Shown here one piece after another: positions 36,736-45,203 of a stretch of 64,000 bases of DNA; positions within the stretch are counted from its first letter, which is position 1; each line of letters opens with the position of its first letter. The stretch lies in assembly GCA_013375495.1 (NCBI GenBank), contig JABXKC010000013.1, positions 1-64,000 of the forward strand. The letters run 5' to 3'. The position numbers were made by a program, and so were the translations under genes. Origin of the DNA: Promethearchaeota archaeon (lineage in GTDB: Archaea > Asgardarchaeota > Lokiarchaeia > Sigynarchaeales > SOKP01). Under the pieces are notes generated by a model. That model ran no database searches. It saw only the letters and a program-made list of their open reading frames with translations, and had not been told where the DNA came from.

Positions 36736-36945
36736 GATATTTTAAATTTGCGACTTCACTCTAAACTAATATGTAACGCGGTAATATATAAACTTTTTCA
36801 ATATTTTACTATTTTGTAGTTGAAATCATTAAATTTGAGCTTCTCTTTATCTCCTTTTTCAGACGAGGTTATACATTATTGTCCTAATATAATTGGAAAA
36901 TATTTATCTTAAGTAAGATTTTTTATTATTAATTATTTACAAATC

Positions 36946-37593
36946 ATGGATTTTATTATGGATTTTGAGAAGTTAACAGAACTAATAATCGAATTAGAAG
37001 TAGATGATATTGAAGCTGCTGTAAAGGAAGCGTTAGAAGTAGATGGAAAGGAGCCTTTTGATATCTTAAATGCCTTAACTAAAGGAATGGACGAAGTAGG
37101 TCGTAGATACGAAGAAAAAGAATATTATCTTACTGAACTCGTACTCGCTGGCGAAACAATGAAAGAGGCGTTTAAAGTACTCCAACCCGCTTTAGCGGCA
37201 GCGGATCAATCACAAGACAAGGTAAAAATAATCCTCGCAACAGTTAAAGGAGATAATCACGATATTGGTAAGAATATTTTAGGATCGTTATTACTAAGTT
37301 CTGGTTTTGAATTGTTCGACTTAGGAATGGACGTTGATGAAACTGTTATAGTGGATAAAGTAAAGGAAACTGGGGCTCATATTATTGCTTTGAGTTCATT
37401 GTTAACAATGACCGTTGAACAAATTAAAGCGGTTCACGAAGCTTTAATCGCAGCAGGACTAAGGGATTCTGTAAAACTAATAGTTGGTGGAGCTCCTTTG
37501 AATATGGAACTTGCCCAGAAGCTGGGTGCAGACTTATTTGCTGACGATGCGGTTTCAGGTGTAAGAGTTATCAAGGATGCATTTGGAATATAA
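36946..37593 (+). CDS. Corrinoid (B12-binding) methyl-transfer protein
   Basis: A 215-residue protein of the MtaC/MtbC/dimethylamine corrinoid family. It has an N-terminal helical cap (residues 1-90) and a Rossmann B12-binding domain with the lower-ligand motif GDNHDIGKN (DxHxxG; about residues 103-111), SSLLT and GGAPLN. It shuttles methyl groups between a substrate-specific methyltransferase and a second one acting on coenzyme M or a pterin. No partner methyltransferase is adjacent. ATG 36946 or 36958 could be the start. Its neighbour genes deal with sulfur, and cobalt supply comes from cbiMQO at 5-8 kb. Confidence 0.88.
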   Translation: MDFIMDFEKLTELIIELEVDDIEAAVKEALEVDGKEPFDILNALTKGMDEVGRRYEEKEYYLTELVLAGETMKEAFKVLQPALAAADQSQDKVKIILATVKGDNHDIGKNILGSLLLSSGFELFDLGMDVDETVIVDKVKETGAHIIALSSLLTMTVEQIKAVHEALIAAGLRDSVKLIVGGAPLNMELAQKLGADLFADDAVSGVRVIKDAFGI

Positions 37594-37812
37594 TTCACTT
37601 TTTATCTATTTTTATTTATATACTTTAGTCTTTCAGACTTCAATGTGTCAAGGCTGATATTTATAAATTATAAAGTCGCTTTATATGAAGTTGATTTTTC
37701 TAATTTTAAATGACCAAAAAGTTGTTTAAAATATAATAAGAACGTTTAATTTCTTAAGGAAAGTATATCCCATAGGAGAATTATAAATTGAATTAATTCT
37801 AAATACAAAAAA

Positions 37813-37822
37813 TCTTTATATA
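37813..37822 (+). promoter_or_regulatory. TATA box of the tusA-iscS-iscU unit
   Basis: CTTTATATAA, a good match to the archaeal TATA consensus, lies 30 bases before the TusA start. Transcription would begin about ten bases before the ATG, leaving a short leader that still holds AGAAGGTTG as a weak ribosome binding site. Confidence 0.5.
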
Positions 37823-37851
37823 AGATATACAAGTAATAGAAGGTTGTTAAA

Positions 37852-38103
37852 ATGTCTGGAGAAAAAAAGGAGATCGAATACGAAGAAGAATTGGATACAA
37901 GAGGTTTATTTTGCCCAGAACCGCTATTCGAAGTCAGAAATTTTTCAGAAACTTTGGATATTGGTCAGTGTTTTAAAGTGTTAGCTGACGATCCAGCAGC
38001 GGAAGAAGATTTGACAAGGTGGGCAAAGAGAACGGGAACAGAATTAGTCGAATTTTTGAAGGATGGAGAAGATCTAATATTTTACTTCAAGAAAAAGAAA
38101 TAA
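37852..38103 (+). CDS. tusA: TusA-family sulfur carrier
   Basis: An 83-residue protein with the TusA CPxP motif at residues 21-24 (LDTRGLFCPEPLFEVR). Cys21 is expected to carry persulfide sulfur between enzymes. The remainder follows the family fold: a long helix, CFKVLADDPAAEEDL and a final strand pair. It starts the sulfur block, 18 bases upstream of the iscS start at 38122. It is not obviously an E. coli tusA orthologue in function; archaeal members often serve as general sulfur relays. Confidence 0.88.
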   Translation: MSGEKKEIEYEEELDTRGLFCPEPLFEVRNFSETLDIGQCFKVLADDPAAEEDLTRWAKRTGTELVEFLKDGEDLIFYFKKKK

Positions 38104-38121
38104 ATAATGGAGGTTAAAATT

Positions 38122-39312
38122 ATGAGCGTTTATTTAGACAATCAAGCTGCAAAACCAGTTGATGATAGAGTCATTTCTGAAATGATGATGTATTTTAACG
38201 ATAAATTTGCTAACCCCGCTTCGCTTCACTGTGATGGGGATATTGCTACTGACATTTTAGAAAAATCGCGGGAAAAAGTTGCAAATTTTGTGAATGCACC
38301 TAATCGCTCTGATATTTTATTCACTTCAGGTGCTACAGAATCGAATAACTTAGGCGTAATCGGAGCGGCAATGAGACAGAAGAAAAAAGGGAATCACATC
38401 ATAATTTCTGAAATCGAGCACATCTCGATCTTAAATATTGCTAAGTATCTTGAAAGACAGGGATTTCGAGTTAGCAGAGTTGCTGTAGATAGGTTTGGTA
38501 TTATCCGATTAGATAAACTTGAGAAACTAATCACAGACGAAACGATATTAATTTCGATATCTACTGCGAGCAATGAAGTTGGTTCACTTCAACCAACTGC
38601 TGAGATAAGTAAACTAGCGCAAGATAAGGGAATTCTATTCCATACGGATGCAGTAGCTAGTGAAAGCGTGCTTCCTATCGATGTTCAAAAGGTTCCGATC
38701 GATTTAATCACATTATCATCAAATGATATTTATGGACCGCGAGGAGTTGGCGCGCTTTATATGAAAAAAGGGGTACGAGTAAATCCTATAATAATTGGAG
38801 GAGGACAAGAGAGGGGTTTTAGATCAGGCTCTGAAAATATTCCAGGAATCGTAGGATTTGCAAAAGCTGCAGAAATTATGAAAGAAGAAATGCCACAAGA
38901 ATCAGAAAAACTGAAAATATTAAGGAATAAGTTGATTAAAAACGTCTTAGAAACCATACCTAAGTCGTACTTAAACGGACATCCTGAAAAAAGGCTTCCT
39001 CACAACGCACATTTTAGATTTGATTATATTGAGGGAGAATCATTAATTCTGACTCTAAAAGAGCACAACATAGCAGCTGCTACTGGTTCAGCATGCAGTT
39101 CAAAAACATTAGAACCATCTCATTCACTCATCGCTATGGGACTCCTCCATGAAGAAGCTCATGGAAGCCTATTAGTTTCCTTGGGTAGGACAACTCGTGA
39201 AGAAGATGTGGATAGACTTATAGAAATACTGCCAGACCAAGTAAAAAGGTTGAGAAAGTTATCACCATTAACGCCTTCTGATCTATTAAAAAAATATGAA
39301 GAGGTAAAATAA
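38122..39312 (+). CDS. iscS: IscS/NifS-type cysteine desulfurase homologue lacking the PLP lysine
   Basis: Class V aminotransferase fold, 396 residues. The ATG at 38107 lies inside the GGAGGT ribosome binding site, so I start at 38122 (MSVYLDNQAAKPVDD). His100 (IEHISIL) and Asp176 (HTDAV), which contact PLP, are kept, and so is the mobile catalytic Cys325 (GSACSSKTLEPS). The motif that normally reads SxHKxYGPKG instead reads SSNDIYGPRG: the Schiff-base Lys is Asp202 and its His neighbour is Asn201. From memory, Archaeoglobus IscS has the same Lys-to-Asp change and acts as a scaffold partner of IscU with little or no desulfurase activity. It is followed directly by iscU. Confidence 0.9.
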   Translation: MSVYLDNQAAKPVDDRVISEMMMYFNDKFANPASLHCDGDIATDILEKSREKVANFVNAPNRSDILFTSGATESNNLGVIGAAMRQKKKGNHIIISEIEHISILNIAKYLERQGFRVSRVAVDRFGIIRLDKLEKLITDETILISISTASNEVGSLQPTAEISKLAQDKGILFHTDAVASESVLPIDVQKVPIDLITLSSNDIYGPRGVGALYMKKGVRVNPIIIGGGQERGFRSGSENIPGIVGFAKAAEIMKEEMPQESEKLKILRNKLIKNVLETIPKSYLNGHPEKRLPHNAHFRFDYIEGESLILTLKEHNIAAATGSACSSKTLEPSHSLIAMGLLHEEAHGSLLVSLGRTTREEDVDRLIEILPDQVKRLRKLSPLTPSDLLKKYEEVK

Positions 39313-39316
39313 CAAA

Positions 39317-40120
39317 ATGAAATCTACTCAATATTCTGATAAAGTATTAGATCATTTTAAGAATCCCCGAAATGTGGGGGAAATAGAAGAAGCGGATGGA
39401 ATTGGCCAAGTTGGGAATCCCGTTTGTGGAGATCTTATGTGGATATATATAAAAGTTGGCAAAAATAACGACGGCGAGGAGATAATTGATGATATTAAAT
39501 TTAAAACGTTTGGTTGCGGATCAGCAGTTTCTACATCTTCTATGATAACTGAGATGGCAAAAGGTATGACTCTTGACGAGGCTTATAAAATATCGAGACA
39601 AGATGTAGCTGATGAATTAGACGGGTTGCCACCGATTAAAATGCATTGTTCGAATCTAGCTGCTGATGCATTACAAGCGGCAATTAATAACTATCGCTTA
39701 GGTACGACTCCAGAAGTAGAAATTGCGACTTCATGTCAATTAGGCGTTAGAGTAATATTAGGAATAGAAAAGTTTTTTGGAAAGGGAGTATACGATATTG
39801 TTCCAGCAGATTTGGAGGAACTTAGAGAAAAGAGAATCCTGGTAGTTGATTCGGGAGATGATTCCTTAGAACTCGCAATAAAATTAACAGAATACACTGG
39901 AAGAGTAATTTTAGTAACAACTGCTAAGTCAATCCCAGGTACCGTCGAATTACGTAAAAAACTTAAACATTCGGACGTTAAAATATTACACGAATCAGAT
40001 CTTATTGAAGTTCACGGAGAACTGGATGAAGTTGAAAAGGTAACAATACACGACAACGATGAAGACGAGAATTACGAGCTTTTTGTGGATGTTGTAATAA
40101 TTTTAGATTATAGAGGCTAA
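39317..40120 (+). CDS. iscU: IscU scaffold with thioredoxin-reductase-like C-terminal extension
   Basis: The Fe-S cluster assembly scaffold. Residues 1-130 are IscU with all three ligand cysteines: C37 (GNPVCGD), C67 (FGCGSA) and C111 (KMHCSNLA), plus Asp39. Residues about 135-267 are an added domain: TSCQLGVRVIL, then RILVVDSGDDSLELAIKLTEYTG, and a strand pattern ending DVVIILDYRG. This looks like the NAD-binding subdomain of thioredoxin-reductase-type flavoproteins, with the GxGxxG turn altered to DSGDDS, so nucleotide binding is doubtful. The gene starts four bases after iscS. It is longer than normal IscU (about 130-150 residues). The fold call for the extension is tentative. Confidence 0.85.
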   Translation: MKSTQYSDKVLDHFKNPRNVGEIEEADGIGQVGNPVCGDLMWIYIKVGKNNDGEEIIDDIKFKTFGCGSAVSTSSMITEMAKGMTLDEAYKISRQDVADELDGLPPIKMHCSNLAADALQAAINNYRLGTTPEVEIATSCQLGVRVILGIEKFFGKGVYDIVPADLEELREKRILVVDSGDDSLELAIKLTEYTGRVILVTTAKSIPGTVELRKKLKHSDVKILHESDLIEVHGELDEVEKVTIHDNDEDENYELFVDVVIILDYRG

Positions 40121-40280
40121 TTTTTTCCTTTAATTTTTCTTATTTTTCAAAAACATAATAATAATCAAACCTTTTTCTATAAAACAAATTCAAAAATAGT
40201 AACTTTTTAGTTCTTAGATAAATCAATAAATCATAAGAACGCTCTTTAAATGGTATTATTAATTTTGAAAATTATAAGTA

Positions 40281-40298
40281 GTGATCAGGATCGATCAC
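40281..40298. promoter_or_regulatory. Inverted repeat operator candidate before the persulfide reductase gene
   Basis: GTGATC (40281-40286) and GATCAC (40293-40298) form a perfect inverted repeat with a 6-base spacer. An AATTATAAG TATA-like element lies just upstream (about 40270-40278), so the repeat would overlap the transcription start of the gene at 40327. That position is typical for repressors. Confidence 0.4.
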
Positions 40299-40326
40299 AA
40301 CTAAAAATATATGAGAAGAAAATACG

Positions 40327-42714
40327 ATGGAAAAAGTAATTATTGTTGGTGGAGTAGCTGGAGGAGCCTCGGCTGCAGCCAGACTTCGAAGATTAAGAGA
40401 AGATTTAGAAATTATTGTGCTTGAAAGAGGGCCATTTGTTTCTTTTGCTAATTGTGGTTTACCCTATTATGTAGGTCAAGTTATAAAAGAAGAAAGACGA
40501 CTAAAACTTATGACACCTAAGAGATTTCTCAATCGGTTTAATATCGATGTAAAAGTAGACAATGAAGTGAAAAATATCGATAAAACTAATAGAAAAGTTA
40601 CCGTAGAGGATCTTAAAAATGAGAATACAATAATTTTAGACTACGATTATCTAATTCTTTCTCCTGGAGCAACTCCGATTATTCCTCCTTTCGCAGGAAT
40701 AAACGATGTTCCAGTTTTTACCATAAGAAATATACCTGATTCTAATAAAATATTACAACATCTAGAGCAGAACAAAATTAAGCACGCTACTATTATTGGA
40801 GGAGGTTTTATAGGCTTAGAAATGGCAGAAAATCTTAAGCGTCGAGGAATTAAGGTGAAAATTGTTGAAATGCTTGACCAGGTAATGGCTCCTTTGGATA
40901 AAGAAATTGCTCAGTTCGTTCATCAGGAATTACTTCTAAATGGTGTCTGCTTACAGTTGGAGGATCCAGTAGATTCATTTAAAACCGATAGTGAAGGAAA
41001 CTTTTACGTTATTCCTAAAAGGGGGGATAAAATAAAAACTGATATGGTAATTCTAGCAATTGGTGTAAAACCAGAAAATCTTTTAGCTAAAGAAGCAGGA
41101 TTAGATATTGGCCCAAAAGGACACATTATTGTAAATGAGCAAATGAGAACGTCTGATCCTTCTATATTCGCGGTTGGAGATGCCATTCAAATAGAGAATT
41201 ATGTTACGAAGCAACCAACCGGAATACCTTTGGCTGGCCCAGCTAATAAGCAGGGTAGGATTGCCGCTGATGTTATCGCTGGACGGAAATCAAAGTACAA
41301 GGGAGCATTAGGTGCCTCTGTTGTGAAAGTATTCGATTTGACTGTTGCTTCAGTAGGTTTAAGTGAAAAAGAGTTAAAGCAAACTGATATTGAATATGAA
41401 AAAATCTATGTTCATCCTAATAACCATGCTGGTTACTACCCCGGAGCAGAACCAATAACCCTAAAACTCATTTTTGAGACCCCAAATGGAAGAATTCTTG
41501 GAGCTCAAGCTGTAGGAGGTTCGGGAACAGAAAAAAGAATTGATGTAATTTCCACTGTCATGAAATTTTATGGAACAGTTTTTGATTTAGAGGAACTTGA
41601 GCTTACTTATGCCCCTCCTTACGGTTCTGCTAAAGACGCTGTAAACATGGCAGGATTTGTTGCATCTAATGTGCTTAGAGGTGATATGCCTATCTGGCAC
41701 TGGCACGATATAGACAAAATTAAAGCAGATAATAGTTATTTTATTGATGTTCGAACAGCTGGAGAATTTCAAGTGGGAACTATCGATGGAGCGGTGAATA
41801 TAAGCGATTTGGAGTTGAGAAATCGGTTGGATGAAATTCCAAAAGATAAAAATATTTATCTATTCTGTGAAGTAGGATTCAGAGCTTACCTTTCTTCAAG
41901 ATTATTAAGTCAAAAGGGATACAATGTTAGGAACCTTACAGGGGGATACAAATTATTTAAAACAGCTAAAGCTACAACTGAAGAAATAGCTGCTGAGTGT
42001 GGTGCATCCGAAGAGATTATAGAAGAATTTGTTGAAAAGAAACGTAAAATTACGGATGATTACATAGAAGTGGATGCTTCTGGTTTAGCTTGTCCCGGTC
42101 CATTAAATGCTCTCATAAAATCTCTTGAAACATTACCAGACGATAAAAAACTAAAAATATTTGCCACCGATCCGGGATTTAAAGCCAGTGTTGAAGCTTA
42201 TGCTAAATTAAATGAAGCCGTTAAATTATTATCTTTAGCCAAAGAAGAAGGGAAATTAGTTGCTACATTAGAAAAAGGTATTACAACTTATGAAGAGATT
42301 GAAGCACCGGTGAAACCTGAGAAAAAGACTAGGAAACAATTAAGAAGTAAAGGAGCACCGGCATTATCAGATATAAGCGCAACCGAATTATATGAAAGGA
42401 TTGATACAGATGAACCTCCAGCAATTTTAATTGATGTAAGGACACCACAAGAGTATCATGGAAGAACCGGGCATGTCAAAAAGTCTAAACTTATGCCCTT
42501 AGGTGAATTAATGTACAATGTTGATGCTTTAGAACAATATATGGATGAAGAAGTTGTAGTAATTTGTCACAGTGGATCGCGCTCGATGATGGCAGCTCAA
42601 ATTTTAGCAAGAGCTGGTTTTACTGATGTCAGAAATTTAACCGGTGGAATGATAATGTGGCACAGAAAAGGTTATCCTGTAGAAAATGGTGGTGTCAAAA
42701 GCACAAACTATTAA
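40327..42714 (+). CDS. CoA-disulfide/persulfide reductase fused to rhodanese-TusA-rhodanese
   Basis: A 795-residue fusion. Residues 1-450 are a CoA-disulfide reductase/NADH-dependent persulfide reductase: FAD motif GGVAGGASAAA, active Cys43 (SFANCGLPYYVG), NAD motif IIGGGFIGLEMAE, the FAD-binding VFAVGDA-type segment, and a dimerisation domain. Then come rhodanese 1 (about 465-560; Cys in YLFCEVGFRAY), a TusA domain (about 585-655; SGLACPGPLN) and rhodanese 2 (about 690-785; C747 in VICHSGSRS). The chain could reduce persulfide or polysulfide and pass sulfur along internally. It lies 200 bases after iscU, on the same strand but probably with its own promoter. Confidence 0.92.
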   Translation: MEKVIIVGGVAGGASAAARLRRLREDLEIIVLERGPFVSFANCGLPYYVGQVIKEERRLKLMTPKRFLNRFNIDVKVDNEVKNIDKTNRKVTVEDLKNENTIILDYDYLILSPGATPIIPPFAGINDVPVFTIRNIPDSNKILQHLEQNKIKHATIIGGGFIGLEMAENLKRRGIKVKIVEMLDQVMAPLDKEIAQFVHQELLLNGVCLQLEDPVDSFKTDSEGNFYVIPKRGDKIKTDMVILAIGVKPENLLAKEAGLDIGPKGHIIVNEQMRTSDPSIFAVGDAIQIENYVTKQPTGIPLAGPANKQGRIAADVIAGRKSKYKGALGASVVKVFDLTVASVGLSEKELKQTDIEYEKIYVHPNNHAGYYPGAEPITLKLIFETPNGRILGAQAVGGSGTEKRIDVISTVMKFYGTVFDLEELELTYAPPYGSAKDAVNMAGFVASNVLRGDMPIWHWHDIDKIKADNSYFIDVRTAGEFQVGTIDGAVNISDLELRNRLDEIPKDKNIYLFCEVGFRAYLSSRLLSQKGYNVRNLTGGYKLFKTAKATTEEIAAECGASEEIIEEFVEKKRKITDDYIEVDASGLACPGPLNALIKSLETLPDDKKLKIFATDPGFKASVEAYAKLNEAVKLLSLAKEEGKLVATLEKGITTYEEIEAPVKPEKKTRKQLRSKGAPALSDISATELYERIDTDEPPAILIDVRTPQEYHGRTGHVKKSKLMPLGELMYNVDALEQYMDEEVVVICHSGSRSMMAAQILARAGFTDVRNLTGGMIMWHRKGYPVENGGVKSTNY

Positions 42715-42739
42715 TATTAAAGAAGTCAAATGTTAAAAC

Positions 42740-43882
42740 CTATTTTCTAAGAGATTCTAAAAAATAATCTGTGATATATTTAATTTTTTTATCAGATTTA
42801 TTTTTATAATTAACGTATCTAAAATTGAAAACACATAAGGGACATGATGAAACAATCTCCTCAGTATTGACTTTATCAAATAATTGTTTACCTATCTTTA
42901 TGCTAATACTATTATCCACACCTCTAATTCCAGAACCCGCCCCACAACAAGGACATTCATTATGTTCCTCTGCTAGTTCTTTTACCTCTATTCCACATTT
43001 TCTCAATAGCGCTCTAGGTTCTGTATATAGAGGTCCACTTTTATACTTTCTTCCAAGTCGGCACGGATCGTGATATGTTATAGATTTATTTAAGGGAGTT
43101 AAATCAATCTTTTTCTTGTTTTCTAATTCATAAATAACATCAATTATGTGTCTTACTTTTATTTTATACTCATTAAAATAAAGAGGGTATACTTTATCAA
43201 AAGCATATAGACATCCACCGCAAGTAACAATTAGATTTTTTATTCCCTTAGATCTAAAAAGTTCCAAATTGGTTTGAAATACTTTTTTGGCGAGATTTAA
43301 ATTGCCTGCTGAATAAATATATTCTCCACAGCACGGTTCACTTTCAAAAATCTTAAAATCGTAATTACTCTCTTTTAGTATTTTATAGGCTGCACTCGCA
43401 CTTTCTTTTACCCGAAAGGAAGACATACATCCAAAAAACAATAATGTGTCTGAATCTTTATTTTCGTAAACTTCTTCATCTTTATATTCTTCAGGTAACC
43501 AATCTAAACGCTCGTTTGGATTTCCATTCACTGAATTATCCTTTTCTATAATACCTTTAATAATTTTGGTATGAATAGATAAAGGTGCTCTATTCTGCTC
43601 TACTAATTTCATTTTAGAATAATGGATTATTTCAGAGATCAAAATATCTTGTGGACAAGCTAGATCACATAGAGCACATAAAGTACATGTATACAATCCA
43701 ATAAGTTCTTCTTCAGTTATTTCTTTATTAATAAATACCTTTTCAGCAATTTTCAGTCTCCCGTTCGGAGATTTAAATTCATCATTTGATACTATAAAGG
43801 TATCACAATACTCCATGCATGTTTTGCAATCTTTACAAGCATGAATACTATTGATAATATTATTTTGATCCATTTTTATCAT
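42740..43882 (-). CDS. HdrD/GlcF-like iron-sulfur oxidoreductase with CCG domains
   Basis: A 380-residue protein with two 4Fe-4S motifs (CKDCKTCMEYC near residues 16-26 and CTLCALCDLACP near 65-76). Two CCG-type cysteine-rich domains follow, seen as ESEPCCGEY and ECPCCGAGSG. CCG domains in HdrB and HdrD hold a noncubane 4Fe-4S cluster for disulfide reduction; in GlcF-like proteins they take part in alpha-hydroxyacid oxidation. No FAD-linked glycolate-oxidase partner is adjacent. It converges with the persulfide reductase gene, 25 bases between stops. GTG or ATG near 43882 is the start. Confidence 0.85.
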   Translation of the reverse strand: MIKMDQNNIINSIHACKDCKTCMEYCDTFIVSNDEFKSPNGRLKIAEKVFINKEITEEELIGLYTCTLCALCDLACPQDILISEIIHYSKMKLVEQNRAPLSIHTKIIKGIIEKDNSVNGNPNERLDWLPEEYKDEEVYENKDSDTLLFFGCMSSFRVKESASAAYKILKESNYDFKIFESEPCCGEYIYSAGNLNLAKKVFQTNLELFRSKGIKNLIVTCGGCLYAFDKVYPLYFNEYKIKVRHIIDVIYELENKKKIDLTPLNKSITYHDPCRLGRKYKSGPLYTEPRALLRKCGIEVKELAEEHNECPCCGAGSGIRGVDNSISIKIGKQLFDKVNTEEIVSSCPLCVFNFRYVNYKNKSDKKIKYITDYFLESLRK

Positions 43883-44043
43883 CTATCATTTCTAATAGAT
43901 ATTTGAAGAAATATTTTCCTAGATTAATTGTAGAAAACCTTTAAATTATAAGTAAAAAAGTAATTTTAAGCCAAATAAATATATATTCAAAAATATTCAA
44001 TGTATTGAAAATTTCCAAAAAATAAATCAAAAAAGGTGAGAAT

Positions 44044-44628
44044 ATGAAAAAAACTGTTGAGAATTTATTTGCCGCATTCTTGGGAGAATCTCAAGCGCGA
44101 AATAGATATACTATGTTTTCTTCAATCGCTAAAAAGGAAGGGTATGTTCTAATATCTAAGATTTTTGAGGAGACTGCAAATCAAGAAAGGGAACACGGTG
44201 GTTGGAACTATAAAATGCTTCAGGATCTCAAGAAGGAAAATAATTTTGATGAATTGGAGATAAAAGCTGTTGGTCCTACAACATATGGAACTACAGAAGA
44301 AAATTTGAAATCTGCTATTGCGGGTGAAGACTACGAATGGCAGGAGATGTATCCTGGGTTTGCTGATACCGCAGAAAAGGAAGGATATCCAGATATAGCT
44401 AAGAGATTTCGAGCTATTGCTTCCGCAGAAAAACATCATTCAGAGAGGTATGGCAAACTTTTAAAATTAGTAGGCAATGATATCTTCTTTAAACGAGGAG
44501 ATAAGGTTGTATGGATATGTCTTGAATGTGGTTACCAAGTTGAACTAAACGAGCTTCCAGATGACTTTGAATGTCCAAGCTGTTCACATCCAAGAAGTTA
44601 TTTCAGAAAAAGATGCGAAGACTACTAA
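44044..44628 (+). CDS. rbr: Rubrerythrin
   Basis: NADH-linked peroxidase of anaerobes. The four-helix diiron domain (residues 1-145) has Glu ligands in [22 protein letters not shown], and the later [20 protein letters not shown]. The C-terminal rubredoxin domain has Cys pairs in WICLECGYQ and FECPSCSHP. Length of 194 residues is standard. An AAAGGTGAGAAT ribosome binding site precedes ATG 44044. It is followed by superoxide reductase 92 bases downstream on the same strand, forming a peroxide and superoxide defence pair. Confidence 0.95.
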   Translation: MKKTVENLFAAFLGESQARNRYTMFSSIAKKEGYVLISKIFEETANQEREHGGWNYKMLQDLKKENNFDELEIKAVGPTTYGTTEENLKSAIAGEDYEWQEMYPGFADTAEKEGYPDIAKRFRAIASAEKHHSERYGKLLKLVGNDIFFKRGDKVVWICLECGYQVELNELPDDFECPSCSHPRSYFRKRCEDY

Positions 44629-44720
44629 AATAAGAATATATCTTATAAAATTTAAACAAAATAATTAAATATTAACTTTCAAATATTAGAAACAACTCTG
44701 TTCTAAAAGAAAGAAAGTGA

Positions 44721-45122
44721 ATGATGGATATGAAACAGAAGGAAATTTATAAATGTGATGTTTGTGGAAAAGTAATCGAAATCCTTAATCCTGCGGCGCC
44801 AGAGACTATATGTTGCGGAAAACCTATGAATCTGATGGAGGAAAAAACCGCTGATTGGAAGGGTGAAAAACACATTCCTAAAATAACGATTGATGGTAAT
44901 AAGGTCACCGTTGATGTTGGTATTTCTATGGGAACACCTCACCCTATGACTGACGAACATTATATTATGTGGATTGAGTTAATCTGCAAAGATAATTGCT
45001 ACAAAAGGCAAATGTTAGCTCCTGGAATGGAACCTAAAGCTACGTTTGTAGTTGCGGATACTACAGGTCTTGTTGCTAGGGAATATTGCAATCTTCATGG
45101 ACTGTATAAAGGTAACGAATAA
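44721..45122 (+). CDS. dfx: Desulfoferrodoxin (2Fe superoxide reductase)
   Basis: Reduces superoxide to hydrogen peroxide without making oxygen. Center I (desulforedoxin-like FeCys4) has C12, C15, C31 and C32. Center II, the active FeHis4Cys site, is visible in GEKHIPKI, GTPHPMTDEHYIMWIE and YCNLHGLY. It is a full-length 133-residue 2Fe type. Electrons would come from rubredoxin, which in turn is served by the NADH:rubredoxin reductase at 58 kb. It lies directly after rubrerythrin, which removes the peroxide made. ATG at 44721 follows GAAAGTGA. Confidence 0.95.
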   Translation: MMDMKQKEIYKCDVCGKVIEILNPAAPETICCGKPMNLMEEKTADWKGEKHIPKITIDGNKVTVDVGISMGTPHPMTDEHYIMWIELICKDNCYKRQMLAPGMEPKATFVVADTTGLVAREYCNLHGLYKGNE

Positions 45123-45203
45123 ATTATTTTTAATACTCTCTTTATTTTTTTTAAAAATTAATATCAAGTTTTTAATTAGGTTATAGGTTTTAAAGTATAG
45201 AAT

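Larger units (their letters stand above)
36395..36945. other. Intergenic region with possible ncRNA gene
   Basis: A 550-base gap between the ABC ATPase (minus) and the corrinoid protein (plus). The middle (36508-36735) is structured and richer in GC; the outer parts are AT-rich promoter-like sequence. No open reading frame with a plausible start was seen. Confidence 0.5.

Noticed and set aside
38107..38121. ATG 38107 as the iscS start
   Set aside because: This ATG is inside the GGAGGT ribosome binding site; ATG 38122 has correct spacing and matches the family N-terminus.
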